Origin: Aquatica leii
Taxonomy: Eukaryota; Arthropoda; Insecta; Coleoptera; Lampyridae
NCBI GenBank assembly: GCA_035610365.1
Contig: CM069435.1
Location: 16,233,123-16,297,122, forward strand
Length of the DNA stretch: 64,000 bases
Direction of reading: 5' to 3'
A program made the translations under genes and the position numbers. Below the pieces are notes generated by a model. It was not told the DNA's origin. It did not search any database and saw only the letters and a list, made by a program, of their open reading frames with translations. Positions 11,142-23,359 of the stretch are shown here, piece by piece (within the stretch, counting starts at the first letter, position 1; the number at the start of each line of letters is the position of its first letter).

Positions 11142-13545
11142 GTTAGTTAAAAAAGCTATAATTTCTCAACTACTAACAAAAAAATATCTCGTTCGTATTT
11201 TGTATTCATAATAGTAACAGTAGCTGTGCAGGATACATTGTTTATCTAGACAATTATTTTTTGCCGTAACGAACATGTGCAGTTATAAATATTTGGAAAT
11301 AAACACAAAGAGAACAACCGAACGTGTCGTTCAAAATAGAGACAAAGACAATTTTATTAAAAACCGGTAACTTTTACATAACAATTCCAGGTAATCAGAT
11401 GAACAAACTTCTTCGTAAACAAATTCTCGAGGTCGCTAAGATCTAATGTTCAGCAAATATTTGAGGAAATAAATATCGGTGTAAACAAAGGTTCAGGATG
11501 ACTCATCTGACGAACATTAACATTACGACGTTTCTTATCTTAATGGTAAAGAGATATGAGGTTTATGTGTAATTGAAGAAATTTAATTAGCCGTTGATAA
11601 TTTCTTGAAAATTACTGAGTAATCTAAGCTATGTCTGCGTGTATGTGGTTTTTTTAATGTTTTATTATATACCTGTCTAACGAAATCTGGATTTTAGCCA
11701 ACGTTTTGTGTATACGTAGTCATTTGACATTCTTTATATTCGTCTACCATTAATGTTTATGTAAGAGTGTTCGTCTTATCAAAATGTAAATTAATAATTT
11801 GGAGGAAAAATAAACATACACATTTTTGGCAGAAATTTCTCGTCACTTTCGAGTAATTTCCTGTAATAAGCTAACAGTAATCGATAGTTTACGATTAGAA
11901 CCGCTACTATTGTGAAAGATCCAAAACGAACAGCGATTTTCGAACCGAATTTCAATACTAATTGTACAAATTGACCTGTGTATACGGAAAAAATGAACCT
12001 TCACTTTGTCGGTAGCCTTTTTTTTTGTTGCTGGGGTTGCAACTAAAAAGACGTAAACTGCCGAAGGTCCATCCCATAAATCCCGAGCTATTGCCGAGTT
12101 CATACCATCGCTGCTTTGAGATTGGGGGGTAGTTGTTTTGGTGACAAGGGTGTATCCAAAAATTTTTTCTATGTTTAAATGATATTGAATAATATCTTTT
12201 ATCTGTTAAATTAAAAGAAGTATTAGATTTTACGTATGATTAGCAACAAAAGACTTTGATGAGAAATTAAAAAAAATATATATAAATCTAATGCAAACTT
12301 CATAACCAGTTTGTCCTGCATAGAAAGCGCTACAATCAAATCATAATATTTATTCCCCTCATCCAATCTGACAATTCTGTTTTTAGTATTTACCAGAAAA
12401 TTAGAAATGGGGACGGTAACCTTTAGTGCTCCTACTGTGATGCCGTTTTATCGTTTTAAAAATATGTAAAAGTTGTAGTTAATTTATATGTACGAAAATG
12501 ACAGTGTAAATTTTTGAATACCTTAGTGCTACATCGTGTGTATAAATTTAATAAAAATAATTTGAATCTACAAAACAGCGAGTAAATTCGAAGACTCCGT
12601 TAAATGCATTTTCTACCTGTTCAAATTATACAACTACAAAAAACTTGGGTTAACCATATTGGCCGAACTTCTTGCGGTTAATACGATGAAATATTACACC
12701 GAAACCTTACAATATCAAGTCAAACGGTTTAAACTGGATGTAAAAATTAAGGATGCGGCGAAGCCAGATTTATACAAACACTTCTTGGAAGTATATATTC
12801 GCACTGCAAATGTTTGATCGTTGTCGTTTTCTTGCAAAAGTAATTTTATTACGAGAAAAATAACATAATGTTAACGATTGTTTGCGTAATAGAATATGCG
12901 TGATTTAATGTTTTTTCTAATGCATACATTCAAATAGTCAACCTTGCACTATTACAGCACTTTCTGTTCGGTTTTTGCGCAATTTATTTCACATTAGCCT
13001 TTTAACTTTGCTGTTCGGTTCATTTTACAGTTTTTATATAGTGAATGCGAAAACTAAAGAAATATCTATATGTTCTTTGGTTATGAAAGATTTAGTCCTA
13101 ATCATGGCCAACTTCAATTTTAAATTACTATTAATGCGCATAATAAACCTATGATGCATTTGAAAGGTTAATATATACTTAGAGACATAAGTACTGTTAC
13201 GCCATATTATTTATGCATCATAATTCCGTCGTATGTTTTTACAAACAACTAGGACAACTAATCTAAATCATAAAATTGTTAGAAATTTTTTTGGTCATAT
13301 TTGAAATAGAAAAAGATTTTTGGTAACTGATTGTATGAAAATTTCTACAAAATATTGACAAAAACTACATACCCATTTTTAATCAATTTATACCATTGAA
13401 GTTCTTAAGAAAAAAATAACCAACACTTGCTTATATTATTACAGATGTATTCGTGCACACAGAATCTACGCTTAGTTTTGGACCTTGCCATGAGTACTTT
13501 TTTATATTGTGCACATCATTACTTACTTGCTTTGATTTCACAACC
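11142..13545. other. Intronic AT-rich sequence, nothing recognised
   Basis: Stops are dense in all six frames. Runs of A and T are frequent and no repeat arms or protein motifs stand out. This is the first 2.4 kb of the long intron, where splicing or transcriptional enhancers often lie in insects, but the sequence itself gives no specific support for one. Confidence 0.5.
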
Positions 13546-14400
13546 CTATTGAGTTTGCTTCTACCAACCTATCAAGCAGGCCGGTTTTAGAAATGGTTTT
13601 GACACAACTGCATCATCAAGTAAGAATCGACAGCAAAACCAAAACAAACAACATTCAAATACAGCAAGGCGCACGTCAAGAAGACTCAATTTCATCAAAA
13701 CTACACCTTAGCGCTGGAAGATGTAAAAAACTGACATGGAACCACACAGGCCTTAAGGTTGATGGATCATACCTAAGCAACCTACGTTTTGCAGATGATG
13801 TTCAAGCAATGCTCCAAGAACGAAAGGAATCATCAACTAGAATTGATCTTAAAATGTATCTCGACTAAACAGAGTTTTTGAGTCAGAGAGACATTAAAAT
13901 AGAGAACTGAAATTAAAAAAGTCAACGAATACATCTATCGCGGACACGCTATAACATTAGACAAAGAAAATTAAGCCAAAGAACTAATAAGACGAATAAA
14001 ACTCACATAGGCAGCGTTGGACACATTTTTAAAAACAAATAAATCCCACTCAACTTAAAACGTAAACTTTTCGAAGCATGTATTTTGCCAGTAACTACAT
14101 ACGGTTTAGAAACTATGGCTATACAACATACAAACAAACCCAGAATGTTGCAGAGAGTCATGGAAAGAACGATGCTTGAAATAAACGAATAGTGAAATCC
14201 AAAACACATGGATAGAGAAAATTACCCACTGGCGATAGAGAGAGACAAAGAGAGGTGGGAAGACCAAAACACAGGTGGATAGACGACATCAAACAAACAT
14301 CGGAAAAAAATTGGTTCACGAAGCAAAGAAAAATGGTAAAGGTTGGGAAGGAATATGTTGAGAAGTGGATTAATTTCAGCTTAAGGAAGAAGAAGTTTGC
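13546..14400 (+). pseudogene. RTE retrotransposon ORF fragment, unit A
   Basis: Reading across shifting frames, this copy shows the RT block QAGF, then DGSYLSNLRFADDV (the catalytic A/V-DD box), and LKRKLFEACILPVTTYGLET. It ends with the RTE C-terminal arginine-rich pattern GRPKTQVDRRHQ-like. A stretch around the first RT motifs is deleted. The protein would be the reverse transcriptase of a non-LTR element; endonuclease and RT N-terminus are absent. Frameshifts and stops make it non-functional. Confidence 0.75.
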
Positions 14401-14830
14401 GTTAACGGTGTAGATTCGTCTGTTATTAAGGACGCGATGATAGTATATAAATCATGTGTACTTTCCATATGTTTTATAATCGTATAGTTAACAATCTTAA
14501 CCAGAAGATCCAGGACCCATTTTGATAGTGCCGGAAAGGCGTAATCTAATCTTGAGAAGTCAGATTCCAGTCGCAACTTTGATCACAATGGGTTGGTTTG
14601 GTTGTATTAAACAGAATTAAAAACGAACTCTTAAAAGCAGTTCATTTGGTTGTATAAGAGCCATCCACTAACATGAGGCAATGGTTCTTAAAAAAAATTC
14701 ACTTCAGACAGTTAACCGGATCGAGAGTTTCGCACGACACGGAGAGTGACTTCTTCGTCCGTGTATTAAATTATTCATATTACTTAGTTTATCAAAGAAC
14801 GGTTCTACAGTTAACTTTGGTTTTATGACT

Positions 14831-15680
14831 CTATTGCGTTTGCTTCAATCAACCCATGAAGCAGGGCGGTTTTCGAAAGGGTTTTGACACGGTTGACCAC
14901 CTGCAAACAACACGCGCAGTGATAAAGTGCTTCGAAGACAATGTACAGCTGCACATAGCGTTCGTAGACTTTCACAAGGATTCGGCTAGATTGCAACGCA
15001 ATGATTCCTGCAATGCGCGAACAAAGCTAGAATTGGTGGAAGGTATTCGGCAATCACTATAAATAAATAAAATAATAGACGAGGAAACCAAAACAAACAA
15101 CATTCCTATACAGCGACGCGTGCATCAAGAAGAACCAATTTTACAAAAACTATATACGTTGGCGTTAGAAGATGTTTTTAAAAAACTGACATGGGACCAC
15201 AAATGTCTTATGATTGAGGATCATACCTAAGCAACTACGATTTGCAGATGACACGTCACTCTGTTTTCCACCGATCCAAAAGAGCTTAAAGCAATGCTCC
15301 GAGGATTAAACGAAATATCAACTAAAATTGACCTTAAAATGAATCCCAAGAAAACAAACTTTTGAGTAACTACATACCATTTAGAAACAATGTCTATCAG
15401 TATACAACACACAAACAAACTTAGAATCTCGCAGAGTCATGGAAAAAACGATGCTTAAAATAAACGAATAGTGAAATCCAAATGTGGACAGAAAAAATTA
15501 CCCACTGGCGATAGAGAAAGACAAAGAGAAGTGGGAAGACCAAAACGCAGCTGGATAGACGACATCAAACAAACAGCGGGAAAAAATAGGTTTCACAAAG
15601 CACAAAAGAAGAATGGAAAAGGCTGACAGAGACTATGTTCAGAAGAGGATTAATTTTGGGTTGAGGAAGAAAAAGATTGC
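14831..15680 (+). pseudogene. RTE retrotransposon ORF fragment, unit B
   Basis: This unit has the best-preserved start: GFRKGFDTVDHLQTTRAVI and IAFVDFHKDSA, the RT block with the first catalytic Asp region of RTE elements. ADD box remnants (LRFADDTSLCF in mixed frames) appear at about 15236-15265. The C-terminal VGRPK-type arginine-rich motif lies at about 15530. Frames change several times. It matches unit A over its whole length and is followed by the same 3' segment. Confidence 0.75.
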
Positions 15681-16101
15681 GTTTACGGTGTAGATTCGTA
15701 TGTAATTAATGAAACGATGTCCGATTTTTCTGGTATATAAATTACACGCACTTAAGAATAATATGGTTGCTAACAATCTTAACCAGAAGATCAAGTGCCC
15801 ATTTTCATAGAAGAGGAAAGGCGTAATCTAATCTTCACAAGCCAGTTTCCAGCCCGAATCCGAACAACGATGTCTAGGACACTTTGATCACGATGGATTC
15901 GGTTGTATTGAGCAGTCTTGAAAATGTATATATAATCGTATAAGAGCCTTGCTCTAACATAAGACACTGCTTTTAAAAAAATATCTGCTTCAGACTGTTA
16001 ACCGGATCGAGAGTTTCACACGACACGGATCGTGGCTCTTTCGTTCGTGCACTAAATTGTTTATATTAGTTGATCAAAGAACGGTTCTACAATTCATGGG
16101 C

Positions 16102-17020
16102 CTATTGCGTTTACTTCTACCAAACTATGAAAAAGGACCGTTTTCGAAAGGGTTTTGACACAGTGGACCTCCTGCAAACAACACACGCGGTGTATTCGTA
16201 GACTTCCACAAGCTTTCGACTAGATTTCAACGGAGTCATTCCTGCAAGGCGTGGACAAAATTAAAATTGACAGAAGATGTTGCGCAATCACTACCAAACA
16301 GACAAAAAAATGACGAGGAAGCCAAAACAAACAAAATTCGAATACAGCGAGGCGTGAGTCAAGGAAACACAATTTCACCAAAACTGTTTACTTTGACTGA
16401 CATAGGACCACAAAGATCTTGAAGTTGGTGGATCGTACATAAGCAACTTACGATTTGCAGATGATGTCTCTCTGTTTTGCACTGATCTAAACGAAGCATT
16501 AAATAAAATTGGGTTTAAAATGAATTTCAACAAAACAAAGATTCTGGGTCAGAGCAACGACAAATAATAAGACAAATATAACTCTCATGAGCAGTCTTTG
16601 GAAACCTTTGAAACATTTTTAAAAACAAATATATCTCAATTAAGTTAAAACGTAAAGTTTACGAACCACGTACCTTGCCAGAAACTACGTACGGTTTAGA
16701 AACAATGGCTATTACCATACAACATACAAAAAAACTAAGCGAGTTGCAAGGAGCCATGCAAAGGACGATGCCTGAAATCTCACTGACAGACAAAATAAAA
16801 AATGGAAATATCAGAAAGAAAACCTAGATAACAAATATCACTAAACGAGTAAGGTGGGTCATGCAGGAATAAACTGAAAGCAAAAATTTCCCAATCGGAA
16901 CCGAGAGAAAAAAAGAGGTGGGAAGACCAAAACGCAGGTGGATAGACTACATCAAACAAACAGCGAGAAAAAAATTGGCTCGAAGGAAGAAGAAGATTGC
17001 GTTTTCGGTTTAGATTCATG
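16102..17020 (+). pseudogene. RTE retrotransposon ORF fragment, unit C
   Basis: Motifs in order: GFDTVDLLQTT, IQRGVSQGNTISPKLFTL, SNLRFADDVSLFCTD, MNFNKTKILGQSND, KVYEPRTLPETTYGLETMAI and a GRPKRRWIDYIKQTAR-like C-terminal box. These are the RT fingers, palm, ADD catalytic site and post-RT region of the RTE clade. Frameshifts and the lost N-terminal half mark it as dead. This copy shows most clearly that the array is RTE-derived. Confidence 0.8.
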
Positions 17021-17216
17021 TGTAATTTAGGAAACTACGCGCCGATTTTTTTGGTTTTGGTATAGAAATATCCTGTACTTCTTCTATGTTCAAGGATACG
17101 TTTGAAAATAATATTGCTAACAATCTTAACCAGAGGATCCAGATCAGATCCAGGCAAGCGTAATCGAATCCTCATAAGTCAGTTTCCAGACCCAATCCAA
17201 ACAACAATGCCTATAG

Positions 17217-18380
17217 TAGAATTCAGGTTTCCACAAGTTGCTTTCGCATTACAATTTTCCATTTGAGATAATTCCCGTCTTGTCGATTTCTCACAAGCTG
17301 AGCTTTCGTCACACGTCACAGTGGACATCTTCAGAGCCGGGAATAAACTGATTGATTACACCTTAAAGTTTGGTTTTTATAGACCGGTCTACGATCGATA
17401 GAACTGATTTCCAAATTTCCGCTAAAATAACCCTAGAATCTTGATTAATATTAAAAGGATGTTTGAATGGATTTCCTAATATAGCGCTAGCGACCCGTTT
17501 CCAACATGTGCTCCGTTACTGCTGACTTAAATATTGTTTAAGACGATTATATCTTTTATGTTCTTTAATACGAATTCCTACAGCTCTGTACACTAAAGAA
17601 TTCACTATTGATAATTTCTGAGAAGGGTGATGGTGGGACAATCCATTTAACTAAAACATCCAAAAATGGCAAAGAGGACTTCCTTTCTAATTCCATAGTA
17701 AAACGAATATTGTAACCATAGATAGAAACTTGTTGAGCGCGGAAAGATGATGTTGTGAAATGACAAGAATGTCATCAACGTATCTGTACCACCACTTGGG
17801 TTTTAGATGAAATATAGATAAAGCTTTTTCTGAAAATCTTCCATAAATATATAGCAACAACCGGTGAAAACGGGAACCTATGGCGGCTCCTGGTGTTTGA
17901 GAGTAAAACTCGAAAAGTGAAATATGTAGACTTCAAACATTTTTTGATAATAGACACCATGTCGCTTGAAATATTGTTCTCGCTAAATAAAGATTTGATA
18001 ATGTTAAAGATTATAGGTTTACCTTGTTTAAGCATCTTTAATGCAAAAAAATTGGAAGACTCTGCAAGATGGGAAACTGCTTAGATAAAAGCTTCTATAG
18101 CTGACACAATTTCTTCAACTGGAAGTTGTTTTAGAGCAAATACCAAGTTAAAATATTTCGACAAAACGGCTGGTTCTCTAGAGTACAATAAGGGTAAATA
18201 TAAATTAATCACAGTACTGGGTTTTGGTTCTGCATTGAGGTAAAGGATTGTTATAGTAGAAGACGAAATCAGTTTATTCCATGCTCTGAAGACTCTGAAG
18301 GTCCAATGCGGCGTGAGCTTGTGAGAAATCGACAACATAGGAATTATCCCTAATGGAAAATTGTAAAACGATGTCTTAGT
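17217..18380 (-). mobile_element. Penelope-like element 1, internally deleted, with inverted termini
   Basis: The coding remnants are on the minus strand. Near 18110-18180 is the N-terminal KQLPVEEIVSAIEAF motif. At 17770-17960 is an RT segment with CLKSTYFTF, a QTPGAAIGS-like box and WWYRYVDDILVI, in which the YVDD catalytic box is intact at 17771-17800. SHHHPSQK, the post-RT motif, lies near 17640. The GIY-YIG endonuclease and the RT N-half are missing. About 100 bases at the two ends (about 17249-17352 and 18266-18368) are inverted copies and contain the CTCTGAAGA string typical of Penelope pseudo-LTRs. It sits in the 3' segment of RTE unit C. Diverged flanks (ACAATGCCTATAG against ACGATGTCTTAG) may be a target duplication. 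Confidence 0.8.
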
Positions 18381-18606
18381 CTAAGACAGTTACGCTACGA
18401 AAACAATGCGTTCTGTTGTATTGAGCAGTCTTGAAAACGAACTTTTAAACACAGCTTATTGGTCGTATAAGAGTCATCCTCTAACATGAGACACTGGTTT
18501 TTAAAAAAAACTGCTTCAGACCTTTAGCCGAATTGCGAGTTTCACACGACACGGAGGGTGACTCCTTTCATGCATTAAATTGTTTAAATTAGTTTTTCAA
18601 AGAACA

Positions 18607-21434
18607 CTTCGAATATTGCTGTCAATGTTGAGTAGCAACGATATTTCAGTAATGAGTCTCCAAGGCTTCGAACACATTTTTGAAGGTTACCCCTGATTGA
18701 AAATTGAGTTAGACCGAGGCATGTTATTGCTCAAAGACGAAAACTTTGATCACATAAACCAAAGCTACGATAACTATAAAAACTGCAAAATTTCCTATTT
18801 TGGCGTCAAACTTCTCTACAATAAATCGATATTTCAATGAGTAATTACGATAACATACGTATTTCGATCGTTCACTTAAACAATCAACATCAATTCTAGT
18901 AGTTGGTATTAAATTTTATGCCTCATTTGTGAATGTCAAGTATACAATGGATGATGTCACAAAAATTACATTAATGCAGTAAGAAAGTTATGAATTGTTT
19001 AGTTGAAATTTCACCTACGTCTATTCGTTTCAATTTAGGTGTATAAAGAATCGTCGAGATGATAATAAGAATATAGAAAAAGCACCGTCCTTGTAAAGTA
19101 GTCGATGTTATGATGCAACACGGTGTATAAGAATATGCAAATTAATATGCTGCACGCCTACGATTATTTCCTGAGTTATTAACAAAACAGGTAATACATG
19201 CTAATATTACAAATTGTCACGACAAATTCAGCAAGTAAAAGTTGTGTCTTTAAACTCAAACTTAACGATTTAAATCTAAACCGAATGTTCTCATAATACA
19301 GTCGGACGTGGAGTGACGTATTTACATGCCGGAAATTGTATGAAACTTTTATTTTTATTAAGACCTTTTTTACTAAGGGTTTGATAATTAGAAGATTTTT
19401 AAACTGTGACGTAAATTTTTCAAAGCTTATGATCGCCACGTTATTTTTGTACGCAGACACGGTTTTTTTAGCCTCGATTAACATCGAAAATCCAGGGATT
19501 CTGAAACCCGAAGAACTATGTCCGCCATTTACTCTTTCCAACAACATTAGTTTTATTAATAAACATCTTAGGTTAATAATACACTTTCTGTTTATTTTTG
19601 TGTTGTACAGGGTATTTCGACAATCGTGTTATTTTTGTGGGAGAATTTATGAACTGGTTTTGTTGAAAATTCATTCGTATCTAAATACAATCGTTTTTAT
19701 TGAAATTGGCGTAGGAATCCACCACGCATTTTATGTCAGAACGAATGTTACTGTAATCATCTGAAAATCTTCTTTAGTTGTAGAAAAATTTTAATTTTGA
19801 TTGTACTACAGGTACCTCGAATATAAATGGATCGTCCTTTCTTGTAAAATAAATTTACGGCCCAACCGAAACGGTAGTTAACCAACAGGTGTACAGATCA
19901 ACCTGTTTTAAATGTGGAATGGATTAGCATTTCTTGAGTTGTTGCGTGTACATAGATTTTTATCGTATTTACACCACTGGATAAAATTGTAAAAGGTTAA
20001 AGTAACTCGGACAATGATTTCCAGTCCGTATTGTAGTGGATTTTGTCGAAATGATGTAATAATAGTTCCAAGTCATTCTACTCCATAATTTGCTCTATTA
20101 TAAAAACAAGTACAATAACATCTACAAAGAGCATCTACCTCAATTACTACTACTACTAGCAACAAACAATTACTTATTTGAATAATTAATAACAATAATT
20201 GAACACGTTTCGTTTAATATCTCAATAAAGGACAAAGTTGTATGCACGACACGCTTTGTGATTTATTAAACGCGCGCCAAAGCATTTTTAATTTATTTCA
20301 AAATTCTTTGAGCATTTACTACGTTAACTTACCAAGATAACTTTAAAGGAAATTACGAAATGATATGTTTGTTCTATTTTAATTTTTGACGCCCTCGTTG
20401 AAGATAAGTCAAAAACGGGACGAGAAACGATTGATCTATTGATTGACCAAAGTCCGGTTTCAAATATTTATTCGTTGATAGCAACAAAATTATGACAACA
20501 TTGCACATTATAATTATTTTAGATAACGGAAGTGAATAATTAATTCTAATGAAATTGGGTGTACAATCACGTTTGCAGATGACCTGGTTGGCCAATTTTA
20601 ATTTTTAGCGACAAATATAGTGACTAATTAATTAACGTTATTATCCATGTATTTATTTATAATAACACACTCAACGAAATCTTCCTTAAAGGTGACTAAA
20701 CCAATTTCTGAATACGTTCGGCGATATTAATCGCAATTTTGTGGTGTCGGTTGTTATAAGGATAATTACACGCATTCCTTTTGTGTATAAACATTAGTCT
20801 CGAGGACACGTATTTTCGTAAGTGGCGTTTAAAAAAAGCTACTGTTTTATTGATCACTTTCATATCAAGATCTAAAAATGACACCGTTCCAAACGTTGTT
20901 TAAACGTCTGCTGCTTTAGTGTTTTTTAACAAAAATTTATGCCGTGATCACAATAATACCATATTAGAAAATACATTAAGAAAACATGTACTGGAAAGGA
21001 AGCAATAAAATTCAAGTTACATTAGTTAATGGGACTACAATTAAAAACACAAATAGAATGAACCAACCATCGCGATGCTACGAAAACAATACAAAAAGAG
21101 AAAAATTGAATACCCTCTGGTTTATTCGTACCGATTCGTACGGTTTAGTTTTGATATATTCAATATTTTTATGTGGTTTTCTATTTCTTCTTTCCCTTTC
21201 GTGTTTTGTTATTCATTCTTAGCTACGTGTGATGTGTAAAATCTTTTTTTTATTTAGATAGGCACTACTTCCATTTCCATTCTTCTCGACTTCATTTTAC
21301 ATCATTACCTTCTGAATCCTTCTATCTTATATGTTCATTTTTTTATTAAAAACAAATTCTCTCATATTATTAACTTCCAAATTTTTCATAGTTCCGTTAA
21401 TATTTTGAATTCATGTTGCTTATTACTATTCCTT
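18607..21434. other. Intronic sequence, no supported gene
   Basis: Open frames of 120-140 codons overlap on opposite strands around 19179-19764, but neither shows a protein family signal, balanced composition or splice context. The plus-strand one is simply AT-rich hydrophobic sequence. No repeat arms were recognised. An ACTACT run near 20145 is too short to annotate. Confidence 0.5.
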
Positions 21435-21660
21435 TATGTTTCTCTGCAGTATTACTTCTCTTTGTCACGTTATTGCTCTTAAGGGCACAACATGCGTCTC
21501 TTTCATACAAATACTTTTTCTTGATCTTCCTTGATCCATTTGGCGGCAGAGATGGCGCCGCGCCGTTTTAATTGTGTTTCACCGGAATGACCTGTGTCTC
21601 AGATTTGGTGTTTGCTCGGATTTAAGATTTTGTTGTTACATCTTCTCTTCAGGAAGAAGA
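21435..21660. repeat. Left arm of a 2.1-kb-spaced inverted repeat
   Basis: About 220 bases here are repeated in inverted orientation at 23760-23985. Shared strings include CCATTTGGCGGCAGAGA, AATGACCTGTGTCTCA and TTAAGATTTTGTTGTTACAT. The two copies differ by substitutions and short indels. The interval between them contains one pogo/Tigger fragment. The pair could be the ends of one element or two independent copies; no target duplication was found. Confidence 0.75.
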
Positions 21661-21870
21661 ACGAATGAAGGGTCTACATCAAGCCTTATCTTTCTATATA
21701 TCTATCTTTCCTACTTTTTATTTCTTTCTTCTTGGATCTCGGGATTTTCAATGTGCCAACTATCATTATTTAATCTTATTCTATCTTCAGGTTCACCCAT
21801 TTCGTTTCTTCTATGGAGAGAAGAACGAAACAGGCATCTACATGTTGTTTTATCTTTCTCCGTCTGTCTC
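21656..21870. repeat. Short repeated motif (~45 bp), two direct copies here, one inverted near 23.4 kb
   Basis: The pattern GAAGAAGAACGAA...TCTACAT...TTATCTTTCT occurs at about 21656-21705 and again at about 21812-21860. A third, inverted copy lies at about 23379-23425. The copies are diverged. The surrounding plus strand is very T/C-rich, so long open frames over it are not meaningful. Confidence 0.6.
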
Positions 21871-22027
21871 TTTTCTTTCTTTCTTATTTTTCTTATACTA
21901 CTTTCTTTTTTTTTAGTTGTGTTTGGTTTGGAACTTGGGATAGACTGCAACGTCGTTTCTTGTACTCTACATACTTCCACTTGGTAGGCATATTTCATGT
22001 TGTTGGTCACTGTTAAAATATTACTTT

Positions 22028-22196
22028 GGGTTTTTTGCTTTTGAGATATGTTATATGCTGTTCTGAGCGATTTCGTTTATTTTTTCGGCTATTGCAGAAT
22101 CGTCCGCTTCCTATCTCTAATCGTTGCTCAACTATTCCAAAACCTCATTCACGTCCGTATTCTAACAATCGGGTTTTTTGCTTTTGAGATATGTTA
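22028..22196. repeat. Direct repeat pair, 26-base identical blocks 143 bases apart
   Basis: The block beginning GGGTTTTTTGCTTTTGAGAT is identical at 22028-22053 and 22171-22196. Similarity outside the blocks is weak. It is probably a local duplication or paired transposon sub-termini. Confidence 0.7.
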
Positions 22197-23011
22197 GTTT
22201 GTTTTACGGCTTTTAAGTTCCATTGTGACATTCCAACATGATGAACAACCACTAGCGAATGTTGGGTTAGCATGTGATGTTTTCTTACTCATATCTCTTT
22301 TCTTAGTCTTCTTTTTTTACGGTGTTTTTTGTGTTAACCAGGGATACTTGGATTAGTACACTCTCGTAGTGTTTAAATTTTTGGACTTTGTTGTCGCCTT
22401 TGGATTACTGGATACTGGATTTGTTTCTCTGCCTTTTAGGTAGTTCGACTTGTGTCGACATTTAATCAGAATCTTTTTGCTTGAGATTTTTTTGTTGATT
22501 TTTCTTTTCTTAGATCTTTAGGTCTGTTTGGTTTCTTAGTGGGAAGAATCTCATAACTGTATTAGTTCTTGTTGTTCTGTTGGTTGGATTTTCTTTGGTT
22601 CTTAAAGGTATCATTTAGCTTTATCCGACTTTTGGATACATCCGATTGGTAATACGTACTGAGTTAGGAAATCATATTTGTTTAAGTTTCTTAATGGGTT
22701 TTATCCTTGGAGCATGCCTAAATTTATGTTCTTCATTTTAGCTAGTGCTAGTTTAGCTACTTCCTAGGTTTTTATGTTTTTACAGGGATTTATCGTTTTC
22801 TTTATTACTTTTTCACAGTTTAGAATCTGGCTTGGTTCACCTAACTTTTGAGAAGTTCTTAGTTAGATTTCGGTTGCTTGTTTGAGTTCTTCGATTTCCC
22901 TCACGCCCTGATTAAGCCCCTTACGATAGTGGGTGAAACGTTGGCAACTTCGGTTACAATGACACGGTCCTATTAAACCGATTTTTGTTCATCTAGGCTT
23001 ATTTTTGGTTA
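22197..23011. other. T/G-rich intronic sequence, no gene
   Basis: The plus strand is rich in T and TTTG/TTAGG-like strings and has no coding pattern. A GGGTGAAACGTTGGCAAC string near 22933 is reminiscent of pseudo-LTR ends of Penelope-like elements but stands alone. Confidence 0.45.
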
Positions 23012-23059
23012 GTGCAAGTCACAGGTAAAGTAGACTTCGTTATATTTTTTCATGCCCCA

Positions 23060-23335
23060 GGGTTTAATTCATCATCAGTTGCATTGGAAGCTGCAAGAAC
23101 GGTTACCCTATGGAGATTTTTTGTGACCTGGGCAGGTCTTCTTTCCAGTAAAGCGAGAATTTTCGATGATAGCATCGTAAAATTCAGGGCGGTTTCATCA
23201 CAACTGTAGAGCTGTTGATCTCTTGCAAGATTTTCTTCGGTAACAATTGTTTGAAAACGTTCACAAAACTGTGCACAACTTTAGAATCAGCAGAAAGCTT
23301 TTCGTCATGTATTTCTAGCTGCATAATTTACGTTT
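23060..23335 (-). pseudogene. pogo/Tigger (jerky-like) DDE transposase fragment, copy 1
   Basis: The minus strand reads CAQFCERFQTIVTEENLA, then DQQLYSCDETALNF, then a VTVLAASNAT block. This is the segment of pogo/Tigger and jerky-type DDE transposases around the first catalytic Asp (YNADETGLNF-like) and the following RVTVLACSNATG strand. Only about 85 codons remain. Homology ends at SNAT, where copy 2 runs a little further. The DNA-binding domain and the other two catalytic acidic residues are absent. It is a direct repeat of 24011-24270. Confidence 0.8.
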
Positions 23336-23359
23336 CATCTATGTGTCCAACTAGCATAC

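Larger units (their letters stand above)
13546..18606 (+). repeat. Tandem array of 5'-truncated RTE units (~1.27-1.29 kb period)
   Basis: Three head-to-tail units begin at a shared junction string (CTATTGxGTTT-CTTC, at about 13546, 14831 and 16102), giving periods of about 1285 and 1271 bases. Each unit has the C-terminal half of an RTE-clade ORF followed by a roughly 400-base 3' segment with common strings (TTAACCGGATCGAGAGTTTC, CACACGACACGGA, TCAAAGAACGGTTCTAC). The third 3' segment is interrupted by a Penelope-like element at about 17217-18380 and ends at 18606, right after TCAAAGAAC. Every unit starts at the same RT position, which is unusual for independent 5' truncations. Confidence 0.8.

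Noticed and set aside
19179..19764. Overlapping 122- and 142-codon open frames on opposite strands
   Set aside because: AT-driven hydrophobic composition, antisense overlap, no family motif and no splice or start context.
21574..22016. Several overlapping long open frames on both strands
   Set aside because: Created by T/C-rich repeat sequence that recurs in inverted orientation at 23.4-24.0 kb.
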